The notes under the pieces are model-generated. The model worked only from the letters and a program-made list of their open reading frames with translations, had not been told where the DNA came from and ran no database searches. A stretch of DNA of 64,000 nucleotides from Cedecea neteri (GTDB taxonomy: Bacteria > Pseudomonadota > Gammaproteobacteria > Enterobacterales > Enterobacteriaceae): NCBI RefSeq assembly GCF_000758325.1, contig NZ_CP009459.1, positions 3,100,001-3,164,000 on the forward strand, written 5' to 3'. The position numbers and the translations under genes are program-made. Below, one piece after another: positions 1 to 9,425 of the stretch. Each line of letters begins with the position of its first letter. Position 1 is the first letter of the stretch.

Positions 1-1769
1 TGACGGGGCAAAAGATTTCTCAACTTGGGAAGGGGTTTGAGTCCCTCGTCTACCAGAACGCGCAAACGCTCAGAGATGACAAAAAAATATTTGCCGGGAT
101 CACGCAAACCGAGAGCGGTGTTTCGTTTATCGGCATCGGGCTGATCCGGCCAATGCTGGGGCGACTTCACGTTCACGACGCCACGCGCCGTTACCTGGTG
201 ATTGGCCGTCAGATTAATAACGCGATGCTAAAAGAGCTGGGAAACACTTTTCAGATTGAAAACCTACGCCTGACGTCCACGCCATCTGATTCTTCAAGTG
301 TCCCGCTGAACAGCGCCTCAGGTGAAACGCTGGGATACCTTAGCTGGCAGCCACGGTTGCCTGGGGCAGAGGCGGCGCGTGCTGCTTCGGCGGACATCCT
401 GCGCATTACGATGCTTGCGGCGGTGTTGATACTGGTCTTTATCGTCATCAGCAGCCTGGGGCTGTACAAGCTGGCCCGAGGTGAAAAGCAGGCGAGAAAT
501 ATCGCGTTGACCGACTGGCTCAGCCATTTACCTAACCGACGAGCGCTCATCGAGCGGCTGGAAACCATCAGCAAGCGGGGTGATAGCGACGAAAAAAGCG
601 TGGTATTTATCGATCTCGATGGTTTTAAGGACGTGAATGATATTTACGGGCACGATAAAGGCGACCAGTTAATCGTGACCATTGCTCATGCTCTTCGCGA
701 TCGCGTGCCGCAAAACGGCATGCTGGTGCGCATGGGAGGAGATGAATTTGCCATGATGATCGGCGGGGAGAGAGCCGGGGAACGCTCAGCCGCTTTTGCG
801 GGTTCGGTTCTGGATTTTCTGAGCCAGCCTGTCCCCGTGGGGGAAAGTACCATACATATTAGCGCCAGCATCGGGATTGCTTCGGGCTCGCTGGTGGATT
901 GCAGCAGCTCGGAGCTGTTCCGCCGGGCCGATATCGCTATGTATCACTCTAAAATTACCGGAAAAGGCCGCACGACTTATTATGATGCGGCGTTAAATAA
1001 CGTTCGCGAACGTCGTTTAACCATCGAAAATGACATTCGCGCGGGCCTTGTTCGGGATGAGTTTGAGGTCTGGTACCAGCCGATTATAGATGCACGTAGC
1101 CAGGCGATAGCCGGTGTGGAAGCGCTGGTGCGCTGGCCGCGTCGCCCTGGTGGAGAGTTGTTGCCAGATGAGTTTATTCCCGTGGCTGAAACGAGCGGTC
1201 TTATCTATTCGCTCGGACTGTTTGTGCTCCGCCGGGCGTGCTGTGATTTAGCTTCCCATGAGGATCTGCGGCTGTCGGTAAACATTTCTCCGGCGCAGTT
1301 CCGCGACCCGGAGTTTGAAGACAAGGTTGCCCGGGTACTACAGGACACGGCGTTTCCGGCGCAAAGGCTTGAGCTGGAAGTGACGGAAAGCTATGTGCTC
1401 GAAAACCCGGAGCGCGCCCTGGCGGCCATTCGAAATCTTAAGTCTCAGGGTACGGCGGTGGCGCTGGACGATTTCGGCAACGGCTATTCGAGCATCGGCT
1501 ATTTGCGCCGTTTTAACTTTGACACCATCAAAATAGACAAGTCCCTGGCCGGACTAGTGGACAGCGATGAACAAGCGTTGGCGCTGGTGAACGGGACGGT
1601 TCGCATTGCCACCGCGTTGGGTATGGCGGTGACGGCAGAGGGAGTGGAAAACCAAGAGCAGCTCAGGCTGCTTTGCCAGGCTGGCTGCGACCGGCTGCAG
1701 GGCTATTATTTCAGCCCGCCTAAGCCGCTGGAGGCAGTATTAATGCTGCGACAGCGGCATCAGGTTTAG
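1..1769 (+). CDS. Membrane GGDEF-EAL c-di-GMP protein (5' end outside window)
   Basis: The reading frame is open from the first base, so the gene begins upstream; the first internal ATG (153) is probably not the start. The visible part holds the end of a periplasmic sensor region (CHASE4-like, tentative), one membrane segment (about 409-474), then a GGDEF domain with intact GGDEF (735-749) and an EAL domain with EAL (1119-1127), DDFGNGYSS, KID and AEGVE motifs. Known family role: GGDEF makes and EAL degrades cyclic di-GMP. The key EAL residues look intact, so phosphodiesterase activity is plausible; whether the cyclase half works cannot be judged. It ends 3 bp from the convergent ydgD. In E. 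coli mdtJI lie on this side of ydgD, so this neighbour differs. Confidence 0.9.
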   Translation, partial: TGQKISQLGKGFESLVYQNAQTLRDDKKIFAGITQTESGVSFIGIGLIRPMLGRLHVHDATRRYLVIGRQINNAMLKELGNTFQIENLRLTSTPSDSSSVPLNSASGETLGYLSWQPRLPGAEAARAASADILRITMLAAVLILVFIVISSLGLYKLARGEKQARNIALTDWLSHLPNRRALIERLETISKRGDSDEKSVVFIDLDGFKDVNDIYGHDKGDQLIVTIAHALRDRVPQNGMLVRMGGDEFAMMIGGERAGERSAAFAGSVLDFLSQPVPVGESTIHISASIGIASGSLVDCSSSELFRRADIAMYHSKITGKGRTTYYDAALNNVRERRLTIENDIRAGLVRDEFEVWYQPIIDARSQAIAGVEALVRWPRRPGGELLPDEFIPVAETSGLIYSLGLFVLRRACCDLASHEDLRLSVNISPAQFRDPEFEDKVARVLQDTAFPAQRLELEVTESYVLENPERALAAIRNLKSQGTAVALDDFGNGYSSIGYLRRFNFDTIKIDKSLAGLVDSDEQALALVNGTVRIATALGMAVTAEGVENQEQLRLLCQAGCDRLQGYYFSPPKPLEAVLMLRQRHQV

Positions 1770-1772
1770 CGC

Positions 1773-2579
1773 TTATTGTGCCAGCGCTTCCAGTCTGTCG
1801 CGGAAGCCGGTGACTGAGATGGCGCGGTTGTCAGCTCTGTATCTGTCTTTGGCTGCCGGGGCGGAACTTTGCACCGCAATCAGCTGCCAGCCCTGATCGG
1901 TTTTCAGTAACAGCGGGGAACCACTATCGCCGGGGAGCGTATCGCACTGGTGAGACAGCACGGACGCCTGCGCCCAGCCCGTAACCAGGCAGTTACTGTG
2001 GGTATACAGGTCGTCGAGGTGATCCAGCGGATAGCCAGACTGCGTCACTTTACGATCCTGTGCCTTCAATGCTTCGGTTAGCGCGTCTTTGTCGCCGGTA
2101 AACAGCGGCAACGGCGTGATGCCTGAAGGCGGGTTGCGGATAATAATCAGACCAAAATCATAAGGTGCCGCGTTAGACGGGACCAGCCATCCGTCGCCGT
2201 CCGGCTTGAGGCGGCGACCGAGGGATTTGTCTACGCGGCCTTCGATATCATGGATCTCATAGCGCCATTGCCCTTTGTGGGAAATAAAGCGCAGGGCGAT
2301 GGCTTTGTCTGCCTTACCGCGCGGCGGCTGCAGCAGGCAGTGTCCGGCGGTTAAGGCCAGATGCGGTGAGATCAGGGTGGCGGTACATAAGTTGCCGCTG
2401 GCGGTTTCCAACTGGCCAATGGCATCCCAGGGGGCGTCCTCAGGGTTGGTCACGCGAATACGGTCATCTTTGCCGAAGAACAGTGTTTTAACGTTCGCCG
2501 GGCTGTCGTCTTCGTCCGCGTGAACGAGTTGAGGTAAAAGGATCAATGCTCCTAAAAACAACACAACACTTTTGCGCAT
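1773..2579 (-). CDS. ydgD: Secreted trypsin-like serine protease YdgD
   Basis: A 268-residue protein with an N-terminal signal peptide ending near VHA/DEDD (about residue 21). The chymotrypsin-fold catalytic histidine is seen in TAGHC (about residue 79) and the nucleophile in GDSGSP (about residue 218), so it should be an active periplasmic or secreted S1-type peptidase. Length and sequence agree with E. coli YdgD, whose substrate is unknown. It lies downstream of asr and ydgU on the same strand, as in E. coli, and could be read through from the acid-inducible asr promoter, although the strong hairpin after asr would limit this. Confidence 0.9.
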   Translation of the reverse strand: MRKSVVLFLGALILLPQLVHADEDDSPANVKTLFFGKDDRIRVTNPEDAPWDAIGQLETASGNLCTATLISPHLALTAGHCLLQPPRGKADKAIALRFISHKGQWRYEIHDIEGRVDKSLGRRLKPDGDGWLVPSNAAPYDFGLIIIRNPPSGITPLPLFTGDKDALTEALKAQDRKVTQSGYPLDHLDDLYTHSNCLVTGWAQASVLSHQCDTLPGDSGSPLLLKTDQGWQLIAVQSSAPAAKDRYRADNRAISVTGFRDRLEALAQ

Positions 2580-2677
2580 AGCACTCTCTGAAGGGGCTAA
2601 TAATTATGGTTTTTATAGATGCAGTAACTATAGTCGGAACGGGCCGAAAGTGGGAGTGAAAACAGCAGACTACGCTC

Positions 2678-2758
2678 TCAGAGCCAGAAGCTCAGCGTAA
2701 TAATACCGCAGATGATCAGCAGGGCGAGGATTAACTCGAAACTGTAGCGTCGCAACAT
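2678..2758 (-). CDS. ydgU: Small membrane protein YdgU (26 residues)
   Basis: A short frame starts at ATG 2758 after a GGAG ribosome-binding site and ends at TGA 2680-2678. It encodes 26 residues that begin MLRRYSFELI and form one hydrophobic helix with an arginine-rich N-terminus, typical of enterobacterial single-span small proteins. E. coli has the small protein YdgU at this exact position between asr and ydgD, with the same RRY-FE-LI pattern. The function is unknown; the E. coli gene is linked to the acid-induced asr transcript. Position plus similarity make the call fairly secure. Confidence 0.75.
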   Translation of the reverse strand: MLRRYSFELILALLIICGIITLSFWL

Positions 2759-2810
2759 TATCCGCACTCCAGAAATAAGTACGTGCTAAAGGCTGTGCCT
2801 TATTCCTAAT

Positions 2811-2836
2811 AAAACACCCGGCAAGCCGGGTGTTTA
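2811..2836 (-). terminator. Rho-independent terminator after asr
   Basis: An 11-bp perfect stem (2812-2822 with 2825-2835, two-base loop) is followed on the minus strand by TTTTATT. It lies between asr and ydgU, so most asr transcripts should stop here with partial read-through to ydgU-ydgD. Confidence 0.85.
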
Positions 2837-2873
2837 TGTAAACGCTTCAAGCTAACGGGTCGCCCCGTTGAAC

Positions 2874-3299
2874 TTATGCTGCTGGCTGTGCAGCTGGTTT
2901 AGCAGCGGCTTTGTGATGTTTTTTCACGTGTTTTTTAGCAGCCTGAGCTTTCTGTGCAGCTGGTTTTACTGCTTTTTTGTGGTGTTTTTTAGCAGCCTGG
3001 GCTTTCTGAGCAGCTGGTTTGGTTGCTTTTTTGTGGTGCTTTTTAGCAGCCTGAGCTTTCTGCTCGGTCGCTGGTTTAGCGGCTTTTTTGTGTTTCTTTT
3101 TAGCAGCCTGAGCTTTCTGAGCGGCAGCTTTTTTGTGTTTCTTGTGATGCGTTACTTTTGCAGCTGGCGCTTTAGCAGCAGGAGCAGCAGCGGTGGTTGC
3201 TGGAGCAGCAGCTGGAGCGGTAGCGGTGGTGTCAGCAGCGAAAGCGGCAGAAGACAGACCCATAGCAGCGGCAACAACCAGAGCTAATACTTTTTTCAT
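2874..3299 (-). CDS. asr: Acid shock protein Asr
   Basis: A 141-residue preprotein: signal peptide of about 21 residues ([20 protein letters not shown]), an Ala/Thr/Pro-rich segment, then several imperfect repeats of the type [12 protein letters not shown] ending in [11 protein letters not shown]. This is the known architecture of Asr, a periplasmic, intrinsically disordered, very basic protein strongly induced by low pH and thought to shield envelope proteins from acid. The repeats are visible at DNA level as near-tandem units of about 60 bp, which can vary in number between strains. A good RstA-box match lies about 105 bp upstream of the start, consistent with RstAB control known in E. coli. 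Confidence 0.95.
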   Translation of the reverse strand: MKKVLALVVAAAMGLSSAAFAADTTATAPAAAPATTAAAPAAKAPAAKVTHHKKHKKAAAQKAQAAKKKHKKAAKPATEQKAQAAKKHHKKATKPAAQKAQAAKKHHKKAVKPAAQKAQAAKKHVKKHHKAAAKPAAQPAA

Positions 3300-3403
3300 T
3301 TCGAAATCCTCGAATTTGTTTGTGTGTCAACCCCACTGCGGGGCCGTTGAAATGAACTATAGGCTGGGGAATCAAAGTGTTCAGTGAGTGATTGGTATCG
3401 GCA

Positions 3404-3417
3404 TGTAACGTAATGTA
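3404..3417 (-). promoter_or_regulatory. Candidate RstA box upstream of asr
   Basis: On the minus strand this reads TACATTACGTTACA, one mismatch from the RstA consensus TACATNTNGTTACA. RstA is the known activator of asr in E. coli, and the site is about 105 bp before the asr start codon. Confidence 0.6.
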
Positions 3418-3421
3418 CAAC

Positions 3422-3442
3422 GCCGGGTACAGACGACCCGGC
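3422..3442 (-). terminator. Hairpin after the carboxypeptidase gene
   Basis: A 7-bp GC-rich stem (GCCGGGT with ACCCGGC, 7-base loop) lies just past the stop of the M32 carboxypeptidase gene. There is no clear U-tract, so termination strength is uncertain; it also insulates the asr promoter. Confidence 0.35.
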
Positions 3443-3451
3443 ACGAGGGGT

Positions 3452-4936
3452 TTACAGGTAACGCGACTCTAAATGTTTGCGGAAATACAATGGGTTAAGG
3501 TCTTCTCCGGTCGCGTTGGTTATCAGCTGCGACGTGGTGAAACGGCTGCCGTGCTGCCAGATATTTTGCTTCAACCAGTCAAATAATGCGGTGAAATTGC
3601 CACTGGCGATCGCCTGGTCCAGATCCGGCAGCGCGCGTGATGCCGCGCTAAAGAGTTGCGCCGCGTACATCGCGCCCAGGGTGTAGGACGGGAAGTAGCC
3701 GAACGCGCCGTCTGTCCAGTGAATATCCTGCATGCAGCCATTACGGTAATTGCCTTCGGTGGACAGGCCGAGCCAGGACTGCATCTTCTCATTCCACAGC
3801 CCCGGGATGTCGTCCACCTCGATGTCACCGTCGATCAGCGCCCGTTCAATTTCATACCGCAGCACAACGTGCGCCGGGTAGCTCACTTCATCGGCATCGA
3901 CGCGAATATAGCCGCGCTCCACCTGCTGGTTGACGTTGATAAAGTTGTTGAGTTCGAACGCCGACTGCGGACCAAAACGCTCAATGACTTTTGGCAGCAG
4001 CAGTTTCAGGAACGGCGCGCTGCGGCCAAGTTGCATCTCAAAGAACAGGCTTTGAGATTCATGGATGGCGGTAGAACGCGCCAGAGCGACGGGCTGGCCG
4101 AGCCATTCCCGCGGCAGGTTTTGCTCGTAGCGGGCGTGGCCGGTTTCATGAATCACGCCAAACAGCGAGCTGAACATCTCTTCTTCGTTATAACGCGTCG
4201 TGATTCGCACATCTTCAGGCACGCCGCCGCAGAAGGGATGCGCGCTGACGTCAAGGCGGCCGCCGTTGAAGTCAAAGCCAAGCAGCCCCATAGTATCCAG
4301 CCCGAGCTGACGCTGGGTTTCAGTGGCGAAAGGACCTTGTGGCGTCAGCATTTTTTCTTTGGCCTGCTTATCAACCACCTTCTGGAGCAGATCCGGCAGC
4401 CAGCCGCGCAGGTCGCCAAACAGCACGTCGAGCTTGGCGCTGGTCATACCGGGTTCATAGATATCCAGCAGCGCATCATAGCGAGAAATACCTTTTGCCT
4501 CCGCGCGCAGTCGAGCCTCTTCGCGGCTGACGCGCACGACTTCTTTCAGGTTCGTGGAGAAACCCTGCCAGTCGTTGGCCGGGCGCTGGGTACGCCAGCC
4601 GTGTTCGCAACGCGTACCTACCAGCGATTTCTCTTCTACTAACGCATCCGGGAGCAGCACCGCTTCCTGGTAGTGACGAGTCATTTCACGCAGGTTGGCA
4701 CGCTCCACATCGGACAGATCTTCCTGAGCTGCGGCCTGGAGCAGGGTGGCAATTTTCTTGTCGGTCAGGATTTGGTGCTTAAGCACGCTAAGTTCAGCGA
4801 GAGCCTCGCCGCGCGCCTGGCTGCCGTTAGCGGGCATCATGGTGGACATGTCCCAGCCGGCAATGGCCGACAGATGATCAAACCGGGAAAGACGCTGGAA
4901 GGTACGGGTCAGGTGATTATAGTTTTGCTTTTCCAT
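3452..4936 (-). CDS. Thermostable-type metallocarboxypeptidase (M32, Taq family)
   Basis: A 494-residue protein from the preferred start MEKQNYNHL (4936); the frame stays open 14 codons further but the extra residues do not resemble the family. The zinc-binding HEXXH motif appears as GVIHETGHARYEQ near residue 260, and the downstream glutamate-rich segment STAIHESQSLFFE matches the M32 pattern. The family are cytoplasmic zinc carboxypeptidases that trim C-terminal residues of peptides. The full length is typical (about 490-500). It sits between asr and ynfM, a place empty in E. coli K-12, so this is an inserted or differentially lost gene. Physiological substrate unknown. Confidence 0.9.
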   Translation of the reverse strand: MEKQNYNHLTRTFQRLSRFDHLSAIAGWDMSTMMPANGSQARGEALAELSVLKHQILTDKKIATLLQAAAQEDLSDVERANLREMTRHYQEAVLLPDALVEEKSLVGTRCEHGWRTQRPANDWQGFSTNLKEVVRVSREEARLRAEAKGISRYDALLDIYEPGMTSAKLDVLFGDLRGWLPDLLQKVVDKQAKEKMLTPQGPFATETQRQLGLDTMGLLGFDFNGGRLDVSAHPFCGGVPEDVRITTRYNEEEMFSSLFGVIHETGHARYEQNLPREWLGQPVALARSTAIHESQSLFFEMQLGRSAPFLKLLLPKVIERFGPQSAFELNNFINVNQQVERGYIRVDADEVSYPAHVVLRYEIERALIDGDIEVDDIPGLWNEKMQSWLGLSTEGNYRNGCMQDIHWTDGAFGYFPSYTLGAMYAAQLFSAASRALPDLDQAIASGNFTALFDWLKQNIWQHGSRFTTSQLITNATGEDLNPLYFRKHLESRYL

Positions 4937-5010
4937 ATGGCCTCGTGAACAGGTTGTTAACGCCAAAGAAAATAGCATTAAGCTTACCTGAACACGAGAG
5001 CGGCAGCAGG

Positions 5011-6261
5011 TTAGTGCGCCTTATGGTGCAAACGGGCGGCAACCAGCAGGGCGACCAGCAGCAGCGAGCCGATAAACGCCGCCACGCCGTTCCAGCCAAA
5101 CTGGTGCCAGAACACGCCGCCAAGCGTACCCGCCAGGCTGGAACCCAGGTAATAGCTGAACAAATACAGTGACGAGGCCTGGCCTTTGGCCCGACGTGCA
5201 CGTGGCCCAATCCAGCTGCTGGCCACCGAGTGGGCGGCAAAGAAACCGGCGGAGAACAGCAGCATTCCGGCAAAAATGACGATAAGCGAGGAGAAAACGG
5301 TCAGCGTCAGGCCAAGGAACATAATGGCCGTGAAGCCAATCAGCACGGGGCCGCGGCCATATTTCGCGGTCATTGCGCCTGCTTTCGGTGAGCTCCATGT
5401 CCCGGTCAGGTAGGCGACGGACAGCAGGCCCACCACCGCCTGGCTCAGAAACCACGGGGCTTCCATCATGCGGTAGCCAATGTAGTTAAAGAGGGTGACA
5501 AACGCCCCCATCAGCAGGAAGCCTTCCGCAAACAGCAGCGGCAACCCCTGGTCCCGCCAGTGCAGACGGAAGTTAATAAACAGCGTTTTGGGGCGAAGAC
5601 TGGAGGCGCGAAAATGCTGCGACTGCGGCAAAATCTTCCAGAACATCAGCGCTGAGGCAAGGGCAAAACAGCCGATAGTCGCAACGGCCACGCGCCAGGT
5701 AAAGAAATCGGTGAGTACCCCGGTGATCAGGCGGCCGCTCATTCCGCCGATTGAGTTCCCGCTGATGTACAGGCCCATCGAAAACGCCACCACGCTCGGG
5801 TGCATCTCCTCGCTGAGGTAGGTCATGCCCACGGCAGCGACGCCGCTAAGGGAAAGGCCGATAAGCGCGCGCATGATTAAAATGCCGTGCCAGCTGGTCA
5901 TCAGCGTTGACAACAAAGTACAGCAGGAAGCCAGCAGCAGAGCGGTAACCATGACCTGTTTACGGCCAATGGCGTCCGAGAGCGGGCCGGTAAACAGCAG
6001 CCCGATAGCCAGCATGGCGGTAGAAACCGACAGCGAAATACTGCTGCTTGCCGGGCTGACGCCAAATTCATGAGAGAGCACCGGTAAAATAGGCTGGACG
6101 CAATAGAGCAGGGCAAAGGTAGCCAGCCCGGCGGAAAACAGCGCCAGCGTGACGCGCATAAACTGAGGGGTACCGCGTTTGATATAGCTGACAGAAGGGA
6201 CAGACCGGCTTTCGTCAACGTCCTCTGTCGGGGCTGTGCTGACGGTAGTTGTACGACTCAA
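5011..6261 (-). CDS. ynfM: MFS transporter YnfM
   Basis: A 416-residue major facilitator with twelve predicted membrane helices and a charged N-terminus (SYIKRGTPQFMRVTLALFSAG) that closely matches E. coli YnfM as I remember it. The typical MFS loop motif is seen as GPLSDAIGRK (about residue 98). It is a proton-driven exporter of the arabinose/drug-efflux type; YnfM has been linked to arabinose efflux and drug export, but the natural substrate is unsettled. It is transcribed divergently from the LysR regulator ynfL across a 99-bp gap, the usual layout for a LysR-controlled transporter. Confidence 0.93.
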   Translation of the reverse strand: MSRTTTVSTAPTEDVDESRSVPSVSYIKRGTPQFMRVTLALFSAGLATFALLYCVQPILPVLSHEFGVSPASSSISLSVSTAMLAIGLLFTGPLSDAIGRKQVMVTALLLASCCTLLSTLMTSWHGILIMRALIGLSLSGVAAVGMTYLSEEMHPSVVAFSMGLYISGNSIGGMSGRLITGVLTDFFTWRVAVATIGCFALASALMFWKILPQSQHFRASSLRPKTLFINFRLHWRDQGLPLLFAEGFLLMGAFVTLFNYIGYRMMEAPWFLSQAVVGLLSVAYLTGTWSSPKAGAMTAKYGRGPVLIGFTAIMFLGLTLTVFSSLIVIFAGMLLFSAGFFAAHSVASSWIGPRARRAKGQASSLYLFSYYLGSSLAGTLGGVFWHQFGWNGVAAFIGSLLLVALLVAARLHHKAH

Positions 6262-6360
6262 GGGAGATCCTTACGCAGGTGTTAACTTATTCTTTACAGA
6301 GTAGAAAAGTGTAAATGTTATGTCTAATATATTAATAATCTCAAATGATACTTTAAACAT

Positions 6361-7263
6361 ATGAATATCGAATTGCGCCATCTGCGCTATTTCATCGCCG
6401 TGGCCGAAGAGCTGCATTTTGGCCGGGCGGCTGCACGGCTGCGGATCTCCCAGCCGCCCCTTAGCCAGCAAATTCAGATCCTTGAAGAGCAAATTGGTGC
6501 TCGCCTGCTGGCGCGTACCAACCGCAGCGTTAACCTGACCGCGGCGGGCCAACAATTCCTCTCCGACGCCCGGCAAATCCTCGGCCAGGTGGATGCCGCT
6601 GCCGCGCGTGCGGCCCGGCTGCATCAGGGGGAAACCGGTGAACTACGCATTGGTTTTACCTCCTCCGTACCGTTTATTAAGGCCGTTTCTGACAGCCTGT
6701 CCCGCTTTCGCAAGCGCTACCCTGACGTGCATCTCCAGATGCGGGAAGTGAACACCCGGGAGCAAATTGCCCCCCTGAATGAGGGCGAGCTGGAGCTGGG
6801 ATTGATGCGCAATACGCGTCTGCCGGATACTCTGAACTGGACGCTGATCCTGCGTGAACCGCTGCTGGCGATGGTGCATCGCGATCATCCGCTGGCCAGC
6901 AGCCGGTCGATATCGCTGACGCAGCTTGCACAGGAGCCGTTTGTTTTCTTTGATCCGCACGTTGGCACCGGGCTGTACGACGACATTATTGGGCTGCTCC
7001 GCCGCTATAACATCGTGCCGTACATCACCCAGGAAGTTGGCGAGGCGATGACGATCATTGGGTTGGTGTCCGCCGGGCTGGGGGTTTCCATTCTGCCAGC
7101 TTCGTTCCAGCGCATTCGTCTGAGTGATGTGGTCTGGCTCCCCATTGACGAGCCGGAAGCGCAGTCTGAACTGTGGCTGGTCTGGCCGAAGCATCGGGAA
7201 TTATCGGAAGCGGCGAAGCGCATCTCGGCGCTGCTGACCGAGGCCTCGTGGGCGTTAAAATAG
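6361..7263 (+). CDS. ynfL: LysR-type regulator YnfL
   Basis: A 300-residue LysR regulator. The N-terminal winged helix-turn-helix is clear (MNIELRHLRYFIAVAEELHF, then ISQPPLSQQIQILEEQIGA), followed by the LysR substrate-binding domain from about residue 90. It is divergent from ynfM and by analogy with E. coli probably controls it; the 99-bp shared spacer is AT-rich. The inducer is unknown. Sequence and position agree with YnfL. Confidence 0.92.
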   Translation: MNIELRHLRYFIAVAEELHFGRAAARLRISQPPLSQQIQILEEQIGARLLARTNRSVNLTAAGQQFLSDARQILGQVDAAAARAARLHQGETGELRIGFTSSVPFIKAVSDSLSRFRKRYPDVHLQMREVNTREQIAPLNEGELELGLMRNTRLPDTLNWTLILREPLLAMVHRDHPLASSRSISLTQLAQEPFVFFDPHVGTGLYDDIIGLLRRYNIVPYITQEVGEAMTIIGLVSAGLGVSILPASFQRIRLSDVVWLPIDEPEAQSELWLVWPKHRELSEAAKRISALLTEASWALK

Positions 7264-7354
7264 GGCAAATGTGGCGGGAATATGTGCGGTAAATCACAAC
7301 CCTACGTAAATATTTGACGACCCCACTTGAAGTGTTTCACCATAGCCTAAAAGT

Positions 7355-7376
7355 TTATTTCGAAGCGCGAAAATAA
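7355..7376. promoter_or_regulatory. Candidate Mlc operator in the mlc promoter
   Basis: The interrupted palindrome TTATTTCG-N5-CGAAAATAA lies just before the mlc start. It resembles the known Mlc/NagC operator pattern (TTATTT ... AAATAA), and mlc is autoregulated in E. coli. The match is by eye only. Confidence 0.5.
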
Positions 7377-7388
7377 AGGGAGTACCAC

Positions 7389-8606
7389 GTGGTTGCTGAT
7401 AGTCAACCGGGCCATATCGATCAGATTAAACAAACCAATGCCGGCGTTGTTTATCGTTTGATTGATACCCACGGTCCGGTGTCGCGAATCGATCTTTCCC
7501 GCCTGGCACAGCTGGCCCCGGCCAGTATCACCAAAATTGTGCGGGAAATGCTTGAGGCGCATCTGGTACAGGAAACGGAGATTCAGGACCCTGGCAGCCG
7601 TGGCCGCCCTGCCGTGGGCTTAATGCTTGAAACAGAAGCCTGGCATTACCTCTCAATTCGCCTGAGCCGCGGTGAAATTTCGCTGGGGCTGCGCGACCTT
7701 AGCAGCAAACTGGTGGTGGAAGACACGGTAGACTTGCCGACGGACGACCCGCAGCCTTTGCTGGAACGCATCATCTTTCAGGTCGATCAATTTTTTATTC
7801 GCCATCAGCAAAAGCTCGAACGCCTCACCGCCATCGCCATTACCCTGCCGGGCATCATTGATACCGTTCGCGGCGTAATTCACCGTATGCCGTTTTACGA
7901 TATCTGCGATATGCCGCTGGGCGAAGCGCTGGGCAATCACACCGGCGTGCCGATTTTTATCCAGCACGATATTAGCGCCTGGACCATGGCGGAAGGGCTG
8001 TTTGGTGCCTCTCAGGGCGCAAGAGATGTGATTCAGGTGGTGATTGATCACAACGTTGGCGCCGGCGTTATCACCGATGGGCGTTTGCTTCACGCGGGCA
8101 GCAGCAGCCTGGTGGAGATTGGCCACACGCAGGTCGACCCCTACGGGAAGCGCTGCTATTGCGGCAACCACGGCTGCCTTGAAACCATTGCCAGCATCGA
8201 AAGCGTGCTGGAACTGGCGCAGCAGCGTATGAGCCAGTCAATGGGCTCGATGCTGCACGGCCAGCCGCTGAGCGTGGAGTCCCTTTGCGATGCCGCGCTC
8301 AGCGGCGATCTGCTGGCAAAAGATATTATTATCGGCGTCGGGCAAAACGTGGGCCGCATTCTGGCCATCATGGTTAACCTGTTTAATCCGCAAAAAATTC
8401 TTATCGGTTCGCCGCTTAACCGCGCCGCCGCCATCCTTCACCCAGCGATTACGGACTGTATTCGCCAGCAGGCATTACCCGCCTATAGCAGCCATACGGT
8501 GGTCGAAGGGACGCAGTTTGATAACCGTGGCACTATGGCAGGTGCAGCGCTGGTAAAAGATGCAATGTATAACGGCTCTTTATTAATTCGTCTGCTGCAG
8601 GGCTAA
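7389..8606 (+). CDS. mlc: Glucose-responsive repressor Mlc (DgsA)
   Basis: A 405-residue ROK-family repressor starting at GTG (ribosome-binding site AGGGAG). The N-terminal HTH (SRIDLSRLAQLAPASITKIV, from about residue 32) and the zinc-binding CYCGNHGCLE motif (about 257-266) are intact, and the sequence follows E. coli Mlc almost residue for residue. Known role: Mlc represses PTS genes such as ptsG and ptsHI and is released when unphosphorylated EIICB-Glc sequesters it at the membrane. Neighbours ynfL and ynfK are those of E. coli. A possible autoregulatory operator lies in its promoter. Confidence 0.97.
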   Translation: MVADSQPGHIDQIKQTNAGVVYRLIDTHGPVSRIDLSRLAQLAPASITKIVREMLEAHLVQETEIQDPGSRGRPAVGLMLETEAWHYLSIRLSRGEISLGLRDLSSKLVVEDTVDLPTDDPQPLLERIIFQVDQFFIRHQQKLERLTAIAITLPGIIDTVRGVIHRMPFYDICDMPLGEALGNHTGVPIFIQHDISAWTMAEGLFGASQGARDVIQVVIDHNVGAGVITDGRLLHAGSSSLVEIGHTQVDPYGKRCYCGNHGCLETIASIESVLELAQQRMSQSMGSMLHGQPLSVESLCDAALSGDLLAKDIIIGVGQNVGRILAIMVNLFNPQKILIGSPLNRAAAILHPAITDCIRQQALPAYSSHTVVEGTQFDNRGTMAGAALVKDAMYNGSLLIRLLQG

Positions 8607-8729
8607 TCTTCGGCCCTGATTCACCAAAAATTGCGCTATCTCAATCTGGCTACAGCGCCATTCTTTTAGACTTTCCCGCGTTAGTTTTTCTCTTTATTTA
8701 TCTGGCTAGCATTACCTCGGGAGACAGCC

Positions 8730-9425
8730 ATGCTTAAGCGTTTCTTTATAACGGGTACGGATACTGCCGTAGGGAAGACGGTGGTGTCACGAGCCTTACT
8801 GCAGGCGTTGTCGGCCAGCGGGAAAAGCGTCGTTGGCTACAAGCCTGTCGCGAAGGGCAGTAAAGAGACGCCAGACGGGCTGCGCAATAAAGATGCGCTG
8901 GTACTGCAAAGCGTCTCCACGATTAAACTGCCCTATGAAGCGATCAATCCTATCGCGTTAAGCGAGGAAGAGAGCAGCATCAGCCATCACGGGCCGATTA
9001 ACTATTCGCTGCTGTCAGGCGGCCTGCAAAGGCTGGCCGACCAAATGGACCACGTCGTCGTCGAAGGCACAGGCGGCTGGCGCAGCCTGATGAACGATCT
9101 TCGTCCGCTGTCTGACTGGGTGGTACAAGAGCAGCTGCCGGTGCTGCTGGTGGTGGGGATTCAGGAAGGGTGCATTAACCATGCGCTGCTGACGGCGCAG
9201 GCGATTGCCAACGACGGGCTGCCGTTTATTGGCTGGGTGGCAAACCGTATCAACCCTGGTCTTGCGCACTACGCGGAAATTATCGAAGTATTGAGCAAAA
9301 AACTGCCGGGGCCGCTGGTCGGTGAACTGCCGTATCTGCCCCGGGCCGAACAGCGTGAGCTGGGACCCTATATCGACCTAACCCGGCTGCGTAGCGCTCT
9401 GACGGTAGACCGACTGCGGGCGTAG
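8730..9425 (+). CDS. bioD2: Dethiobiotin synthetase homologue BioD2 (YnfK)
   Basis: A 231-residue P-loop protein. The ATP-binding loop [12 protein letters not shown] (residues 8-19) and the EGTGGW segment (about 112) are characteristic of dethiobiotin synthetase, which closes the ureido ring of 7,8-diaminopelargonate with CO2 and ATP in biotin synthesis. It closely matches E. coli YnfK (BioD2), the second copy outside the bio operon, whose contribution to biotin supply is normally minor. Its last 48 bp overlap the end of the convergent clcB. Confidence 0.94.
   Translation: MLKRFFITGTDTAVGKTVVSRALLQALSASGKSVVGYKPVAKGSKETPDGLRNKDALVLQSVSTIKLPYEAINPIALSEEESSISHHGPINYSLLSGGLQRLADQMDHVVVEGTGGWRSLMNDLRPLSDWVVQEQLPVLLVVGIQEGCINHALLTAQAIANDGLPFIGWVANRINPGLAHYAEIIEVLSKKLPGPLVGELPYLPRAEQRELGPYIDLTRLRSALTVDRLRA

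Noticed and set aside
2868-3287. Plus-strand 139-residue frame opposite asr
   Set aside because: It is a Ser/Phe-rich mirror of the asr repeats with no ribosome-binding site; asr itself has a signal peptide and known family.
3656-4642. Plus-strand 328-residue frame inside the M32 carboxypeptidase gene
   Set aside because: Opposite-strand shadow in GC-rich DNA; the minus-strand gene has the HEXXH motif and full family length.
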